From an uncultured Pelagibacteraceae bacterium (lineage in GTDB: Bacteria > Pseudomonadota > Alphaproteobacteria > Pelagibacterales > Pelagibacteraceae), in NCBI GenBank assembly GCA_902551985.1, contig CACDFI010000002.1:62001-126000 (forward strand): a stretch of DNA of 64,000 nucleotides. The letters run 5' to 3'. The notes below the pieces were generated by a model. The model made no database searches. It worked only from the letters and a program-made list of their open reading frames with translations, and was not told the origin of the DNA. Positions 33,392 through 45,910 of the stretch are shown piece by piece. The position numbers were made by a program, and so were the translations under genes. Position 1 is the first letter of the stretch. Each line of letters opens with the position of its first letter.

Positions 33392-35128
33392 TTAAACTTT
33401 TAATGGTAGAATTTCCAACAATAGTTCGTTTCTCAAACTAATTAATTTTGCTCTATTCATAATTTCAACTATTAGATTCAATGTTCTATTATTTAATTCG
33501 TCTAGCTCTTTTTCACCAATAATTTCAACTAGTTTTAATAATATCATACCTGACTCATTATTATCTATCATTTTATCAAATTCAGGATTTAATTCGGATA
33601 TATATTGAGACAGTTCATCGATTTCACCTATTTGAATTCCATCTGCTCTCAGCGATTGCAGCAATACAATATCTTTAAAGTCAAAAGAATATTTTTTATC
33701 TTTTTTTATCTTTGACAACAAATTGTCAGTTAATTTTTGTGTTTTAGGTAAGCTTTGCTTATTCAAAAAATAATTTAATACTTTTGATTGATGAAAAATT
33801 TCATCATTAAACTTAATTTTATTTTTTTTGTTTGCATCAGTTACCAAGTTATTTAAATAAAAAGAAGAAAATTTTGCAGGAATTTCTTCTTTATCCATTT
33901 TTTTTAATAATTTAGAAAGCTCATCATCAAATGATTTTTTAAAACTTGATTTTTCAAAAGAATTATTCAATTTTGATAACAATATAAGTTTTTTTTCAAT
34001 ATTATCTGTAAGTAAATACCTCTGATATAGTAGAGCTCTTCCTTCATAATCAGGTAAATTTTTGAATGCTTTCTCATAATTGATTAAGTCATCAATCTCA
34101 AATTGAAATTTTTTGTACAAATTCAACAAATCTCTTTCTTCAAAAATGCCCTCACTAGTTGCTTTTTCTACAAACTTTACCTGGTCGATATCACTGAGAT
34201 TAAAATCATTTAAATTTTTTAGTAAATTTGAATTAGATAAATATTTCCAAATAAATTCTTTGGACTCTACTGATGGATAATATATTAACTTTTTATCTGT
34301 TTTGTGAGACAAGTGGAAATAGAGAATATTTTCGTCAGATAAAATATGATTACTATCCTCATATCCCATTAAGACTTCAAACTTTTTAACAAAAAAATCA
34401 TTTAAACTGTCTATCTCAGAGGTTAAATCAAACAACAGCTGAGCCTCATTTTTTTTATCCTGAATAATTAAACAGTAAATTTTGTAATACGTTAAATATT
34501 CCTCTGTTATTAAACTTAAACTGTTAATAGCTGAACATGAATTTTCTATTTTGTTTAATGACAAATAGTAATCAGCTATATGTTTTATAAGTCTTTCTTT
34601 GTCTTTTATTGATAAGTTTTTTTGTATGAACTGCTCAACCAAATTAAAATCTTTTTTTTTAATTAGATGGTCAAGTGTATATCTTTCAAATTGATCCTGA
34701 GAGAAATTTTGATTTGGAATATAGGAATTTGTTAATAATGCTACATCCATTAATCTCTCAGAAAAACTAGATAAATTTTTAGACTGTATTCTTTCAAGCT
34801 GCTTTTTAATTGCTGCTCCATCTGTTTTTGACCACATATCAAGTTTCAAATCGTTATCATCAGGGTCAAATAACCCAGACAACAAAATATTAGAGTTATC
34901 TAAATTTTGATCTACTAGAATATTTTCATCAGAAAGTTTTACTTCAACACCTTCAACTTGATTTACGATAACTGTACTATTATCATTATTTTCTGACTTA
35001 TCATTAGAGATATCTTTTTTTTCTATCTCAGACCAAATCTCTTTTATTTCTTGAGCCTTAGCAGATTGAGCTAATAAAATAAAAAATGTAAAAATTAAAA
35101 TCTTACTTAATTGTTTTGAAATTTTCAT
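33392..35128 (-). CDS. Secreted helical protein of unknown function
   Basis: This protein of about 578 residues has a clear signal peptide (MKISKQLSKILIFTFF...AQSAKA, cleavage after AKA). An acidic Asp/Asn-rich linker follows, then a long helical region of about 450 residues with repeating hydrophobic patterns that look like TPR/HEAT-type repeats. I recognise no enzyme motif. The reading frame could begin at TTG 35146, but the ATG at 35128 gives a normal signal peptide, so I chose it. It overlaps the small membrane-protein gene by 26 nt and lies before def. A periplasmic scaffold role is a guess. Confidence 0.7.
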   Translation of the reverse strand: MKISKQLSKILIFTFFILLAQSAKAQEIKEIWSEIEKKDISNDKSENNDNSTVIVNQVEGVEVKLSDENILVDQNLDNSNILLSGLFDPDDNDLKLDMWSKTDGAAIKKQLERIQSKNLSSFSERLMDVALLTNSYIPNQNFSQDQFERYTLDHLIKKKDFNLVEQFIQKNLSIKDKERLIKHIADYYLSLNKIENSCSAINSLSLITEEYLTYYKIYCLIIQDKKNEAQLLFDLTSEIDSLNDFFVKKFEVLMGYEDSNHILSDENILYFHLSHKTDKKLIYYPSVESKEFIWKYLSNSNLLKNLNDFNLSDIDQVKFVEKATSEGIFEERDLLNLYKKFQFEIDDLINYEKAFKNLPDYEGRALLYQRYLLTDNIEKKLILLSKLNNSFEKSSFKKSFDDELSKLLKKMDKEEIPAKFSSFYLNNLVTDANKKNKIKFNDEIFHQSKVLNYFLNKQSLPKTQKLTDNLLSKIKKDKKYSFDFKDIVLLQSLRADGIQIGEIDELSQYISELNPEFDKMIDNNESGMILLKLVEIIGEKELDELNNRTLNLIVEIMNRAKLISLRNELLLEILPLKV

Positions 35129-35285
35129 TTGGTAAGATTTTTTCAATTTGTTTAACTGGTGCAGGCAAATTGATCTGATTAATTAAAATTAAGCCAAATA
35201 TGATTATAAAAATGGCAATTAAAATTTTCAAAACAAAGCCCAAGCTTAAGAATTTGCCTTTACTTGTGTTTTTTGTAAATTGCAT
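35103..35285 (-). CDS. Small single-pass membrane protein, unknown function
   Basis: The product starting at ATG 35285 is 60 residues: MQFTKNTSKGKFLSLGF, one strong membrane helix (about 16-36, VLKILIAIFIIIFGLILI), then INLPAPVKQIEKILPNENF. The same frame extends to an ATG at 35342, which would overlap the divergent aroK start and leave no promoter space, so I prefer 35285. Its 3' end overlaps the secreted-protein gene, suggesting coupled expression and perhaps a shared envelope role (inference). I recognise no family. Confidence 0.5.
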   Translation of the reverse strand: MQFTKNTSKGKFLSLGFVLKILIAIFIIIFGLILINQINLPAPVKQIEKILPNENFKTIK

Positions 35286-35340
35286 ATAATTTAATAATTT
35301 CAAAATAAGACATATTTGTGTTTTTTCAATATAGAAACTC

Positions 35341-35853
35341 ATGAAATCAAAAAAAAATATCGTATTAATTGGGATGATGGGATCTGGAAAATCCTCTATA
35401 GGTAAAATTTTATCAAAAAAATTAAATATCAGTTTTATAGATATTGATCGAAAGATCGAAGAAGTTGAGTCATTAAGTATTTCAGATATTTTTAAAAAAA
35501 ATGGAGAAAACTATTTTAGAAAAATTGAAGAAAAAATTTCTCTAAAATATCTCAAATCTGAAAATAACATAATTTCTTTAGGAGGTGGAGGATTTATTAA
35601 TTCATCCATAAGAAAATTCTGTCAAAAAACATGCTTATCTTTTTGGCTTAATTGGAAAAATGAAACAATTATAAAAAGAATATACAAAAGTAAAAAAAGA
35701 CCAGTGGTGATGAACCTCACTAGAGATAAAATAAATAGTTTAATAAAAGAAAGATCAAAAATTTATGAATTGTCAGACTATAAAATAAATTGTGATAAAT
35801 TAGACAAAGTTCAAATTATAAATAAGATAATAGATATTTATGAAAATAAGTAA
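35341..35853 (+). CDS. aroK: Shikimate kinase
   Basis: AroK phosphorylates shikimate. The 170-residue P-loop kinase has GMMGSGKSSIGKIL (Walker A), FIDIDRKIEEVESLSISDIFKKNGENYFR (shikimate-binding Asp and Arg), ISLGGGGF and RPVV. It overlaps aroB by 14 nt; the pair aroK-aroB is standard. The 55-nt gap to the preceding divergent gene is the only place for its promoter. Confidence 0.96.
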   Translation: MKSKKNIVLIGMMGSGKSSIGKILSKKLNISFIDIDRKIEEVESLSISDIFKKNGENYFRKIEEKISLKYLKSENNIISLGGGGFINSSIRKFCQKTCLSFWLNWKNETIIKRIYKSKKRPVVMNLTRDKINSLIKERSKIYELSDYKINCDKLDKVQIINKIIDIYENK

Positions 35854-36943
35854 AATAAATATAAAAACAAATACAAAAAATTACTCAATTCATATTGGAA
35901 GAAACTTAGTAAACAAAATAGATAAAATTTTAAAAGATAGTAATATAACTTTTGAAAAGTGCTTAGTTGTTATAGATAAGAATATTCCAAGCAAGTTTAA
36001 ACAAACCTTATTAAAAAAACTCAAATCTAAAAAATTATATAAAATTGAATTAGTACCATCGGAAAAAATTAAAAATAATATAACAATTCAAAAGATTCAT
36101 AAAATTTTATTTGAAAAAAGATTTAACAGATCAGATTGCGTAATATCTTTTGGTGGAGGAATAATTGGAGATATTGTTGGATTTGCATCAAGCACTTTTA
36201 AAAGAGGTTTAAAATTTATAAATATTCCAACAACTTTACTTTCGCAAGTAGACTCATCAATAGGTGGTAAAACTGGCATCAATAATAAATATGGAAAAAA
36301 TTTAGTTGGTAGTTTTTATCAACCAGACTTAGTTGTATCAGATATTAATATTTTAAATTCTTTACCTAAAAGAGAAATTATTTGTGGATATGCTGAAATA
36401 TTAAAAAGTAGCATCATAGATAGTTATAAAAGTTTTGTATATATGGATAAAAACTTAGAAAAAATTTTAAAATTAAAATCACCTTTTATTGAAAACTCAA
36501 TTTTAAAAGCTTGTAATTTAAAGAAAATTGTAGTCGAGAAAGATGTAAATGAAAAAAATTTTAGGAAAGTATTAAATTTGGGTCACACTTTTGCTCATGC
36601 TTATGAGTCAACGTTAGGTTATTCTAAAAAATTGAATCATGGAGAAGCTGTTATTTTAGGTATAAAAAGTGCAGCAGAATTTAGTCTTCAAAGCGGAAAT
36701 CTATCAAAAGAGAAATTAAATATTATCATGGGTCATATAAATAGAATTGATATGAAAGCAAAAATAAATAATTTTTTTAAAAAAAATGATACTGATACAA
36801 TTTTAGATTTTATGAAAAGTGATAAAAAAAATAATTCTGAGAAAATTAACTTAATATTAATAAAAGATTTTGGTAAAATAAAATTAGACTTTCAAATCAA
36901 TCCTTTAATTTTAAAGAGATATATTTTTAACAGTTTAAATTAA
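35840..36943 (+). CDS. aroB: 3-dehydroquinate synthase
   Basis: AroB cyclises DAHP to 3-dehydroquinate with NAD and a metal ion. The 367-residue protein shows VVIDKN, SFGGGIIGDIVGFASSTFKRGLKFINIPTTLLSQVDSSIGGKTGIN, and metal-site motifs CGYAEILKSS, LNLGHTFAHAYE and LNHGEAV. All catalytic elements look intact. Its end overlaps the convergent bolA stop by 9 nt. Confidence 0.96.
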   Translation: MKISKINIKTNTKNYSIHIGRNLVNKIDKILKDSNITFEKCLVVIDKNIPSKFKQTLLKKLKSKKLYKIELVPSEKIKNNITIQKIHKILFEKRFNRSDCVISFGGGIIGDIVGFASSTFKRGLKFINIPTTLLSQVDSSIGGKTGINNKYGKNLVGSFYQPDLVVSDINILNSLPKREIICGYAEILKSSIIDSYKSFVYMDKNLEKILKLKSPFIENSILKACNLKKIVVEKDVNEKNFRKVLNLGHTFAHAYESTLGYSKKLNHGEAVILGIKSAAEFSLQSGNLSKEKLNIIMGHINRIDMKAKINNFFKKNDTDTILDFMKSDKKNNSEKINLILIKDFGKIKLDFQINPLILKRYIFNSLN

Positions 36944-37195
36944 TTTTATTTGTAAAGAGTGAATATTTTTTTTTAACTCGTTATCTAAAAGTTTGTAAAT
37001 AAATCTTGTTGAATATAATTTGTTCTTTTCTTTTAATTCAGCAGATTCAATTAAGAGTAAAATATGAAATTTTCCTTCTTCATTCGATCTATGATTTTTA
37101 TGGAGAAATGACTTATCTTCTATCTTTACTTTTGTAATACAATCCTGCGACAAAATTTTTTTTTCGATAATTTTTATAAGTTCACTAATTTTCAT
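36935..37195 (-). CDS. bolA: BolA family protein
   Basis: This is an 86-residue protein with the BolA fold: FHILLLIESAELKEKNKLYSTRFIYKLLDNELKKNIHSLQIKL matches the conserved C-terminal F-x-V-x-I...S-x-x-F-x-G-x-x-x-v-x-R-H-x-x-Vy-x-x-L region in outline, although the usual GxxxVxRHR motif is weakened. BolA proteins work with monothiol glutaredoxins in iron sensing and can bind DNA. Placed divergently from dnaJ-cobS-cobT, as in many Alphaproteobacteria. Its start codon lies inside a 34-bp palindrome. Confidence 0.82.
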   Translation of the reverse strand: MKISELIKIIEKKILSQDCITKVKIEDKSFLHKNHRSNEEGKFHILLLIESAELKEKNKLYSTRFIYKLLDNELKKNIHSLQIKLI

Positions 37196-37222
37196 AGTAT
37201 AAAGTACTATATACTATGAAAA
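37189..37222. promoter_or_regulatory. 34-bp near-perfect palindrome covering both start codons of bolA and the dnaJ-like gene
   Basis: The centre is CATAGTATA (37193-37201), AAGTAC, and TATACTATG (37210-37218), with outer TTTT/AAAA pairing at 37189-37192/37219-37222. Only positions 37202/37209 fail to pair. CAT is the reversed bolA ATG and the final ATG starts the dnaJ-like gene, so both start codons lie within the symmetrical element. TATACT occurs on each strand next to each ATG. It could be an operator, paired promoters, or form hairpins on longer transcripts. Confidence 0.65.
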
Positions 37223-37749
37223 ATATTTGTGATTGGAATAATTGTACCGCCGAAGGCTTGTATAAAGCACCTAAAGAAAGAGATAATAGTAAAGATTACA
37301 GATTATTATGTTTAAATCATATAAAAGAATTTAATAAAAATTGGAACTATTTTAGAGGTATGAGTGATCAACAAATAGTTGAATTTTTACGTTCAGACAT
37401 GACGTGGCATAAACCAACACAAAGCTTCGGTTCCTCTGACAATTTTTTTAAAGTTTTGTGGAGTAATGCTTTAAAAGATGAAATGGATAAGTTCAAATTC
37501 AATAATGATTTTAATAATATGAATAAGTTTAAATTTAACAACAATGATATAAAAGCCTTTAATATATTGGGATTAAGTGTCGGATTAAAATGGGAGAAAG
37601 TACAAGAAAAATTTAAAAAACTTGTCAAAAAATTTCACCCTGATATGAATGCTGGGAATAAAAAATTTGAAGACAAGCTAAAAGTAATAACTTTAGCTTA
37701 TACTCAATTAAAAAACACATATAAGGATAAAATTGACGCCAAATATTAA
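37216..37749 (+). CDS. J-domain protein with N-terminal Cys-rich motif
   Basis: This is a 177-residue protein. The N-terminal part has CDWNNC...LCLNH (about 5-35), a possible zinc site, followed by FNKNWNYFRGMSD, a phrase seen in alphaproteobacterial relatives. The C-terminal J domain (about 110-175) has the HPD motif in KKFHPDMNAG, needed to stimulate DnaK. A charged Asn/Lys/Phe-rich segment (about 90-108) links the halves. It precedes cobS and cobT in the same direction and overlaps cobS by 17 nt. Its client may be the CobS/CobT complex (inference). Confidence 0.85.
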   Translation: MKNICDWNNCTAEGLYKAPKERDNSKDYRLLCLNHIKEFNKNWNYFRGMSDQQIVEFLRSDMTWHKPTQSFGSSDNFFKVLWSNALKDEMDKFKFNNDFNNMNKFKFNNNDIKAFNILGLSVGLKWEKVQEKFKKLVKKFHPDMNAGNKKFEDKLKVITLAYTQLKNTYKDKIDAKY

Positions 37750-38707
37750 CAGTACGCCAGATATTAAGTTATCCATTAAACAAACCTTTGGTATTGAAAG
37801 TGATATGGAAGTAGATGCATTTTCTAAATCAAGTGAGTATGTACCAGATATAGATAAAACATATAAGTTTGATAAAGACACAACATTAGCTATTTTGTCA
37901 GGTTTCTCTTTTAATAAAAGAGTTCTGATACAAGGATACCATGGTACGGGAAAATCAACCCACATTGAACAGATAGCTGCTAGATTAAACTGGCCTTGTA
38001 TAAGAATTAATCTTGATAGTCATGTGAGCAGAATTGACTTAATAGGAAAAGACTCTATCGTGATAAAAGAAGGTAAACAGGTAACTGAATTTAAGGAGGG
38101 TATTCTTCCCTGGTCAATTCAAAATCCAGTAGCATTAGTTTTTGATGAGTACGATGCTGGAAGACCAGATGTAATGTTTGTTATTCAAAGAGTACTTGAG
38201 TCAGAAGGAAGTTTTACGTTACTAGATAAAAATAAAGTCATTAAACAAAATAAGTTTTTTAGACTTTTTGCAACAACGAATACTGTAGGCTTAGGTGATA
38301 CAACAGGTTTGTATCATGGAACTCAACAGATAAATCAAGGTCAGATGGATAGATGGAATATTGTGTCTACATTAAATTATCTTAGTTTGGAAAAAGAGAT
38401 GGAAATAATAATAGGTAAAAATAAAAATTTAAACAACTCTAAAGGAAAAGAACAAGTATCAAATATGATAAAAGTAGCTTCACTTACCAGAAAAGGATTT
38501 ATGGCTGGTGATATATCAACAGTAATGAGTCCAAGAACAGTCTTGCATTGGGCTGAAAATTCAGAAATTTTCAAAGATATAGGATATGCATTTAGGGTTA
38601 CATTTTTAAACAAATGCGACGATGCAGAAAAAAATACTATTGCTGAATATTATCAAAGATGTTTTGGTGAAGAACTGCCAGAATCAATGATTAATATTCA
38701 AGTTTAA
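37733..38707 (+). CDS. cobS: CobS-like MoxR-type AAA+ ATPase
   Basis: This 324-residue protein matches CobS: a leader [43 protein letters not shown] (about 17-57), Walker [36 protein letters not shown] and Walker [11 protein letters not shown]. Sensor region [30 protein letters not shown] follows. With CobT it forms the ATPase part of aerobic cobaltochelatase, whose catalytic subunit CobN is not seen here. The start is TTG at 37733, needed to include the conserved N-terminus. The stop overlaps cobT as TAATG. Confidence 0.92.
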   Translation: MTPNINSTPDIKLSIKQTFGIESDMEVDAFSKSSEYVPDIDKTYKFDKDTTLAILSGFSFNKRVLIQGYHGTGKSTHIEQIAARLNWPCIRINLDSHVSRIDLIGKDSIVIKEGKQVTEFKEGILPWSIQNPVALVFDEYDAGRPDVMFVIQRVLESEGSFTLLDKNKVIKQNKFFRLFATTNTVGLGDTTGLYHGTQQINQGQMDRWNIVSTLNYLSLEKEMEIIIGKNKNLNNSKGKEQVSNMIKVASLTRKGFMAGDISTVMSPRTVLHWAENSEIFKDIGYAFRVTFLNKCDDAEKNTIAEYYQRCFGEELPESMINIQV

Positions 38708-40500
38708 TGAATAAAGAAGATAGTATAAAAGAAAAATTCAAACAAGCACTACAATCAACTTATAGGGTTATATCGGATGATTATAAAGTTGACAGAAATA
38801 GGAAAAAGGATGAAAAAATTTATAGCGTTGGTGAAATAGATAATATTACTGACAAAAATCAGTTCAACAAATTAAGGGCCGAAACAGATTCTGAAGCATT
38901 AAAAAAAAGGTTTTCAGACGAAAAATTACTAGCCAAAAATACTCCAAAAAATCCATCTTGTAGAACTCTTTACCAGCTTTCAGAAAAAGTTAGATATGAG
39001 TTGATAGGTTCGGAAATGATGAAAGGAATTTCAAAAAATTTTAAAGATAATTATAATTTTAGGCTTAAGTCTCTTCAACAAAAAAAAATAACAAAAAAAG
39101 AAGACACTAATATAATTGACGCTTTTGAAATTTATATGACTAACAAGTTTTTTAATCTGGAATTAAGTCGTGGAAATAAAGAAATTCTTCAGTTTTGGGA
39201 GAATGATTTTAATAAGTCTATAGGCAATCATTTGAAATTTTTAAAAGAAAATTTGGAAAATCAAGAGGTTTATAATAATAAATTTTCAAAAATATTAGAA
39301 AGTATGGATATATTTGAAAACGAAGATACCACCGAAAAAGAAAATGATCAAAAAGATGATGCTCAAGATCAAAATAATCCAAATAATAATGAAGATGAAA
39401 ACAATGAACAGTCTAGCAAATCAAGTGAGGATGAAAATATCACGCAGGGTATGGATAGTGAGGATGATATTAATGAGTTTAGACTTGATGATCAACTTGC
39501 CAATGAGAATAACGATGATATGGACTCAGAAAATGTGATCCAAAAAAAGAATTTAGGTATAAGTGACAAAGAATATAAAATATTTACTAAAGAGTTTGAC
39601 GAAATTGCCAAAGCTGAAAGTTTAGAAACTGCTGAGGAAATTCAAAAACTAAGAAAAAATTTAGACCAGCAACTAACTAGTTTTCAAGATTTAATTACAA
39701 AATTAGCGAACAAATTACAAAGACAATTAATGGCAAAACAAAATCGGTCTTGGGAATTTGATCTTGAAGAAGGATTATTAGATAGTTCAAAGTTACCAAG
39801 AATTATTATTGACCCATACAATTCCTTATCATTTAAAAAAGAAAAAGATTTAGACTTTAAAGATACAATAGTGACATTATTAATTGATAACTCCGGTTCA
39901 ATGAGAGGAAGACCAATAACTATAGCAGCTATTTGTGCTGATATTTTATCTAGAACTTTAGAGAGATGTTCAGTGAAAGTAGAAATTCTTGGATTTACAA
40001 CAAAAAATTGGAAAGGTGGGAAAAGTAGGCAAGAATGGAATAAATTAGGAAAAACAAAGAATCCTGGAAGACTAAATGATCTTAGACACATAATTTACAA
40101 AAGCGCTGACTCGCATTGGAGACAATCAAAAAAGAATCTGGGATTAATGTTGAAAGAGGGATTATTAAAAGAAAACATAGATGGAGAAGCCATTACATGG
40201 GCCTTTAATAGACTTAAAAAAAGAAGAGAGGAAAGAAAAATACTTATGGTTATTTCTGATGGAGCACCTGTGGATGATTCTACTTTATCAGTAAACTCTG
40301 GCGATTTTTTAGAAAAAAACTTAAAAAAAATTGTTAAATTTATTGAAACCAATAGTGAGATTGAAATATTAGCAATTGGTATTGGCCATGATGTATCTAG
40401 ATATTATAAAAAAGCTATCAAAATTTCAGATGTACAGGAACTAGGTGATGTTATGATCGATCAATTAAGTGGTCTATTTGAGAATAAAAAACTTCACTAA
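38707..40500 (+). CDS. cobT: CobT-like VWA-domain protein
   Basis: This is a 597-residue protein with the CobT layout: an N-terminal helical domain ([23 protein letters not shown]), a very acidic central linker (about 199-280, rich in Asp, Glu, Asn), and a C-terminal von Willebrand A domain from about 380. The VWA domain has the MIDAS motif DNSGS, then [20 protein letters not shown]. Later [13 protein letters not shown] and [12 protein letters not shown] fit. CobT partners CobS in an AAA+/VWA chaperone pair. It converges on the histidine kinase gene with a 4-nt stop overlap (CTAA). Confidence 0.92.
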   Translation: MNKEDSIKEKFKQALQSTYRVISDDYKVDRNRKKDEKIYSVGEIDNITDKNQFNKLRAETDSEALKKRFSDEKLLAKNTPKNPSCRTLYQLSEKVRYELIGSEMMKGISKNFKDNYNFRLKSLQQKKITKKEDTNIIDAFEIYMTNKFFNLELSRGNKEILQFWENDFNKSIGNHLKFLKENLENQEVYNNKFSKILESMDIFENEDTTEKENDQKDDAQDQNNPNNNEDENNEQSSKSSEDENITQGMDSEDDINEFRLDDQLANENNDDMDSENVIQKKNLGISDKEYKIFTKEFDEIAKAESLETAEEIQKLRKNLDQQLTSFQDLITKLANKLQRQLMAKQNRSWEFDLEEGLLDSSKLPRIIIDPYNSLSFKKEKDLDFKDTIVTLLIDNSGSMRGRPITIAAICADILSRTLERCSVKVEILGFTTKNWKGGKSRQEWNKLGKTKNPGRLNDLRHIIYKSADSHWRQSKKNLGLMLKEGLLKENIDGEAITWAFNRLKKRREERKILMVISDGAPVDDSTLSVNSGDFLEKNLKKIVKFIETNSEIEILAIGIGHDVSRYYKKAIKISDVQELGDVMIDQLSGLFENKKLH

Positions 40501-41774
40501 ATATTTTTTAAATCTTTATTTGACCATTCAATTTTGATTTCGGCACCACCTCTTGTTTCTGAGTTTCTCATTAAAAGTTTAGCTTTATTTTTTTCTAACA
40601 AAGTTTTTCCTATAAATATTCCTAAACCAAGTCCTGCCCTAGACTTATTTTTAGATTGAAGTGACTTAATATATGGCTCTCCTATTTTTGTAAGTATATC
40701 TTTAGGAAAACCTGATCCATCATCTTCTATAGATATTATTGAATTTTCACTGTCACTAGTTATTGATATGAAAATATTTTTTTGTGCAAATTTATTTGCA
40801 TTTCCAATAAAATTTCTGATTCCATAAACTATTTCAATCGATTTTGAAATTTCAAATGAATTATAATCTTGCTCTATATTAATAATAAAATTTTTATCTG
40901 ATATCTCTCTAAAAGAATTGACTATTTCTTTTACATAATTATATAAACTTATATTTTTGTCTATAAAATCATCCTCAACTACGGGATTTAAAGATAACTT
41001 TTTTAAAATTTCATTACATCTATCAACTTGGCTAACAAGCAATTCAATATCTTTTTTAAGGTCTCTATTATTTTTAAAATTATTGTATAAATCTTGAGAT
41101 ATAATCTTTATCGTAGATAATGGAGTGCCTAATGAATGGGCGGCTGCTGCGGCTTGCCCACCTAAAGATACCAATTCGTGCTCTTTAGAGATAACTTCCT
41201 GAATTTTATCTAGTGCATCTTTTCTTACTTTTGACTCATTTCCAAATGTTAAAGCAAAAAAACTCAGGAAAAGAAGTGCAATAATTAAAGCTAAAGGAAC
41301 TGAATAATAATAGTAATTACTAAAAATATATTCATTTAATGGTGAAGGTAATTCTTGATGATAAAAAGTAAGTAAAATAATTGAAGAAATTGTTAAAATT
41401 ATTAATAAAATATTTGTTCTAATACTTAAGCTATTTGAAGCAAATATACTTGGTATTATTAAGAATATTGAGAATGGATTTATAGTGCCACCAGTTATAT
41501 AAAGCAAAAAACTTAGTTGTAAAATATCAAGAGTAAGAAAAGTTAGGGATATTTTTTCTTGTAATTGATTTTTTTTAAAAAAATAAAATAAGAAAATGTT
41601 ACTTAGAGCGCCTGCTAAAACAATTATATTTGCCAGTAAAAAATTAAATTCAAATTTTAATAAGAATGCGACAACATTTATAGTAATAAATTGACCTATT
41701 ACACCAATCCACCTTAAATTGACGTATGTAATTTTGTTTAGACTCGATGATTTGGAATTACTGGTTAATTCCAT
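40497..41774 (-). CDS. regB: RegB/PrrB-type redox sensor histidine kinase
   Basis: This is a 425-residue membrane kinase. About six hydrophobic segments occupy residues 20-180 and include the quinone-site heptapeptide GGTINPF (95-101) diagnostic of RegB/PrrB. The H-box is [15 protein letters not shown] with phospho-accepting H213. C253 in DRCNEIL corresponds to the redox-active cysteine of RegB. The ATPase domain has [10 protein letters not shown] (N box), DDGSGFP (G1) and [10 protein letters not shown] (G2). RegB senses redox state and phosphorylates RegA. No regA-like regulator lies next to it. It follows gyrB by 3 nt. Confidence 0.9.
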   Translation of the reverse strand: MELTSNSKSSSLNKITYVNLRWIGVIGQFITINVVAFLLKFEFNFLLANIIVLAGALSNIFLFYFFKKNQLQEKISLTFLTLDILQLSFLLYITGGTINPFSIFLIIPSIFASNSLSIRTNILLIILTISSIILLTFYHQELPSPLNEYIFSNYYYYSVPLALIIALLFLSFFALTFGNESKVRKDALDKIQEVISKEHELVSLGGQAAAAAHSLGTPLSTIKIISQDLYNNFKNNRDLKKDIELLVSQVDRCNEILKKLSLNPVVEDDFIDKNISLYNYVKEIVNSFREISDKNFIINIEQDYNSFEISKSIEIVYGIRNFIGNANKFAQKNIFISITSDSENSIISIEDDGSGFPKDILTKIGEPYIKSLQSKNKSRAGLGLGIFIGKTLLEKNKAKLLMRNSETRGGAEIKIEWSNKDLKNI

Positions 41775-41777
41775 TAA

Positions 41778-44006
<2,229 letters not shown>

Positions 44007-44096
44007 TGGCGGAGAGAATGGGATTCGAACCCATGATAGAGTTTCCCCTATACACGCTTTCCAAGCGTGCGCCTTCAACCACTCGGCCACCTCTCC
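44007..44096 (-). tRNA. tRNA-Ser (GGA anticodon)
   Basis: This is a 90-nt class II tRNA with encoded CCA. The acceptor is GGAGAGG with partner TCTCTCC, discriminator G as needed for serine, anticodon stem CACGC/GCGTG with loop TTGGAAA (GGA), and a long variable arm around TATAG-GGGAAA-CTCTA. Its 5' end is 2 nt after the lepA stop codon on the same strand, so it is probably processed from the lepA mRNA. Confidence 0.97.
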
Positions 44097-44098
44097 AT

Positions 44099-45910
44099 TT
44101 ATTTCTCCTTAGATATTTTGAGCACACCTATAAATGCTTCTTGTGGGATCTCAACTTTTCCAAATTGTTTTGCCCTTGCTTTTCCTTTTTTTTGCTTTTC
44201 AAGTAGCTTTCTTTTTCTGTCAGTAGCCCCTCCACCATGAATTTTAGTTAAAACATCTTTTTTAAAACCTTTAATTGTTTCTCGCGCAATTATCTTTCCA
44301 CCTATTGCTGCTTGGACTGGAATCATAAAGTTATGTCTTGGAATTAAATCTTTTAATTTCTCACATACCTCTCTCCCAGTCTTTTGAGCGAAGTCTTTGT
44401 GTATCATCATAGCTAATGCATCTACTGGTTCTGTGTTAACTAAAATACCCATTTTAACAAGATCTCCCTCTCTATGGCCTATTATTTCATAATCAAAACT
44501 AGCATATCCACTTGTCATAGATTTTAATCGATCATTAAAATCAAATACTATTTCATTTAATGGTAATTCATAATTTACAACTGCTCTACTTCCGGAGTAA
44601 CTTAAGTTTGTTTGAATTCCTCTTTTATCTTGGCATATTTTCATTATGGGGCCAAGATACTGATCGGGAGTAATAATAGTTGCTTTGATCCAAGGTTCTT
44701 CAATAAATTTTATCAAACTTGGATCTGGTAAACTTGATGGATTTTGTAAATCTTTTATCTCACCATTGTTCATATGGATCTTATATACAACGCCAGGAGT
44801 AGTAGTTAATAGATTTATGTCAAACTCTCTTTCAAGCCTTTCTGTAACTATTTCTAAGTGCAACAAACCTAGAAAACCACACCTGAAACCTAAGCCTAGA
44901 GCACTTGAAGACTCGGGTTCAAAAGAAAAACTAGAGTCATTTAATTTTAATTTAGCTAATCCGTCTTTTAATTTTTGATACTCAGAGCTATCGACTGGAA
45001 ATAATCCACAAAACACTACCGGTTTACTTGGCTTAAAACCAGGTAACGACTCTGATAATGGTTTAGATGCATCACAGATTGTATCTCCAACTTTTGTCTC
45101 TGATAAAATTTTTATTCCTGTTGTTATAAACCCAATCTCTCCAGAATTTAGTTCATCAACATCTTTTGGTTTGGGTGTAAAAACACCAACTTTCTCAACA
45201 AAATATTCCTGATTTGTAGACATCATTTTAATTTTCATATTATTTTTAATTTTTCCATCAATTACTCTTACTAAAATGACTACGCCTAAATAAGTGTCAT
45301 ACCAACTATCTACCAATAAACACTTTAGTTTTTGATCTTTTTGACCTTTTGGACCTGGAAGAGTATGGATAATTTGTTCTAAAATTTCATCAATTCCTTC
45401 ACCAGTCTTTCCAGAACATGGAACAGCATTGGATGTGTCAATACCTATTACATCTTCAATTTGTTTATTTGTTCTATCAATGTCTGAAGCTGGTAAATCA
45501 ATTTTATTTAAAACTGGTATTATTTCATGATTTATATCTAGAGCTTGATAAACATTCGCCAATGTTTGAGCTTCAACTCCTTGAGTACTATCCACAATTA
45601 ATATTGAACCTTCACAGGCATACAAAGATCTACTTACTTCATAGCTGAAATCAACATGACCTGGGGTATCTATAATATTAAGAATATAATTTTTTCCATC
45701 TTTAGATTTATAATTTAATTTTACCGTTTGAGCTTTAATAGTTATTCCTCTCTCTCTTTCAATATCCATTGAGTCTAGTACTTGAGCTTTCATTTCTCTG
45801 TCTGTCAAACCACCACATTTATGTATAATTCTATCTGCTATAGTTGACTTGCCATGGTCAATATGAGCAATGATTGCAAAATTTCTGATATTATCAATTT
45901 CAGTAGACAT
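44099..45910 (-). CDS. lepA: Elongation factor 4 (LepA)
   Basis: This is a 603-residue translational GTPase. G1 is AHIDHGKST, then the effector loop with [15 protein letters not shown]3 DTPGHVDF and G4 NKIDLP. The LepA-specific C-terminal domain ends ...[49 protein letters not shown] (about 549-597). LepA acts on stalled or mistranslocated ribosomes. It starts directly after the pheT stop (TAAATG) and is followed by tRNA-Ser, as the end of a translation-related gene series. Confidence 0.97.
   Translation of the reverse strand: MSTEIDNIRNFAIIAHIDHGKSTIADRIIHKCGGLTDREMKAQVLDSMDIERERGITIKAQTVKLNYKSKDGKNYILNIIDTPGHVDFSYEVSRSLYACEGSILIVDSTQGVEAQTLANVYQALDINHEIIPVLNKIDLPASDIDRTNKQIEDVIGIDTSNAVPCSGKTGEGIDEILEQIIHTLPGPKGQKDQKLKCLLVDSWYDTYLGVVILVRVIDGKIKNNMKIKMMSTNQEYFVEKVGVFTPKPKDVDELNSGEIGFITTGIKILSETKVGDTICDASKPLSESLPGFKPSKPVVFCGLFPVDSSEYQKLKDGLAKLKLNDSSFSFEPESSSALGLGFRCGFLGLLHLEIVTERLEREFDINLLTTTPGVVYKIHMNNGEIKDLQNPSSLPDPSLIKFIEEPWIKATIITPDQYLGPIMKICQDKRGIQTNLSYSGSRAVVNYELPLNEIVFDFNDRLKSMTSGYASFDYEIIGHREGDLVKMGILVNTEPVDALAMMIHKDFAQKTGREVCEKLKDLIPRHNFMIPVQAAIGGKIIARETIKGFKKDVLTKIHGGGATDRKRKLLEKQKKGKARAKQFGKVEIPQEAFIGVLKISKEK

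Noticed and set aside
35286..35342. Longer start (ATG at 35342) for the small membrane protein
   Set aside because: It would overlap the aroK start on the other strand and remove all promoter space; the internal ATG at 35285 gives a normal membrane protein.
37201..37215. Fixed assignment of -10 boxes for bolA and the dnaJ-like gene
   Set aside because: TATACT touches each start codon, which would put transcript starts inside the genes; without mapping I do not claim promoters.
39314..39538. Plus-strand open frame in the acidic part of cobT
   Set aside because: Low-complexity Met/Lys/Ile product arising from the Asp/Glu/Asn codon repeats of cobT in another frame.
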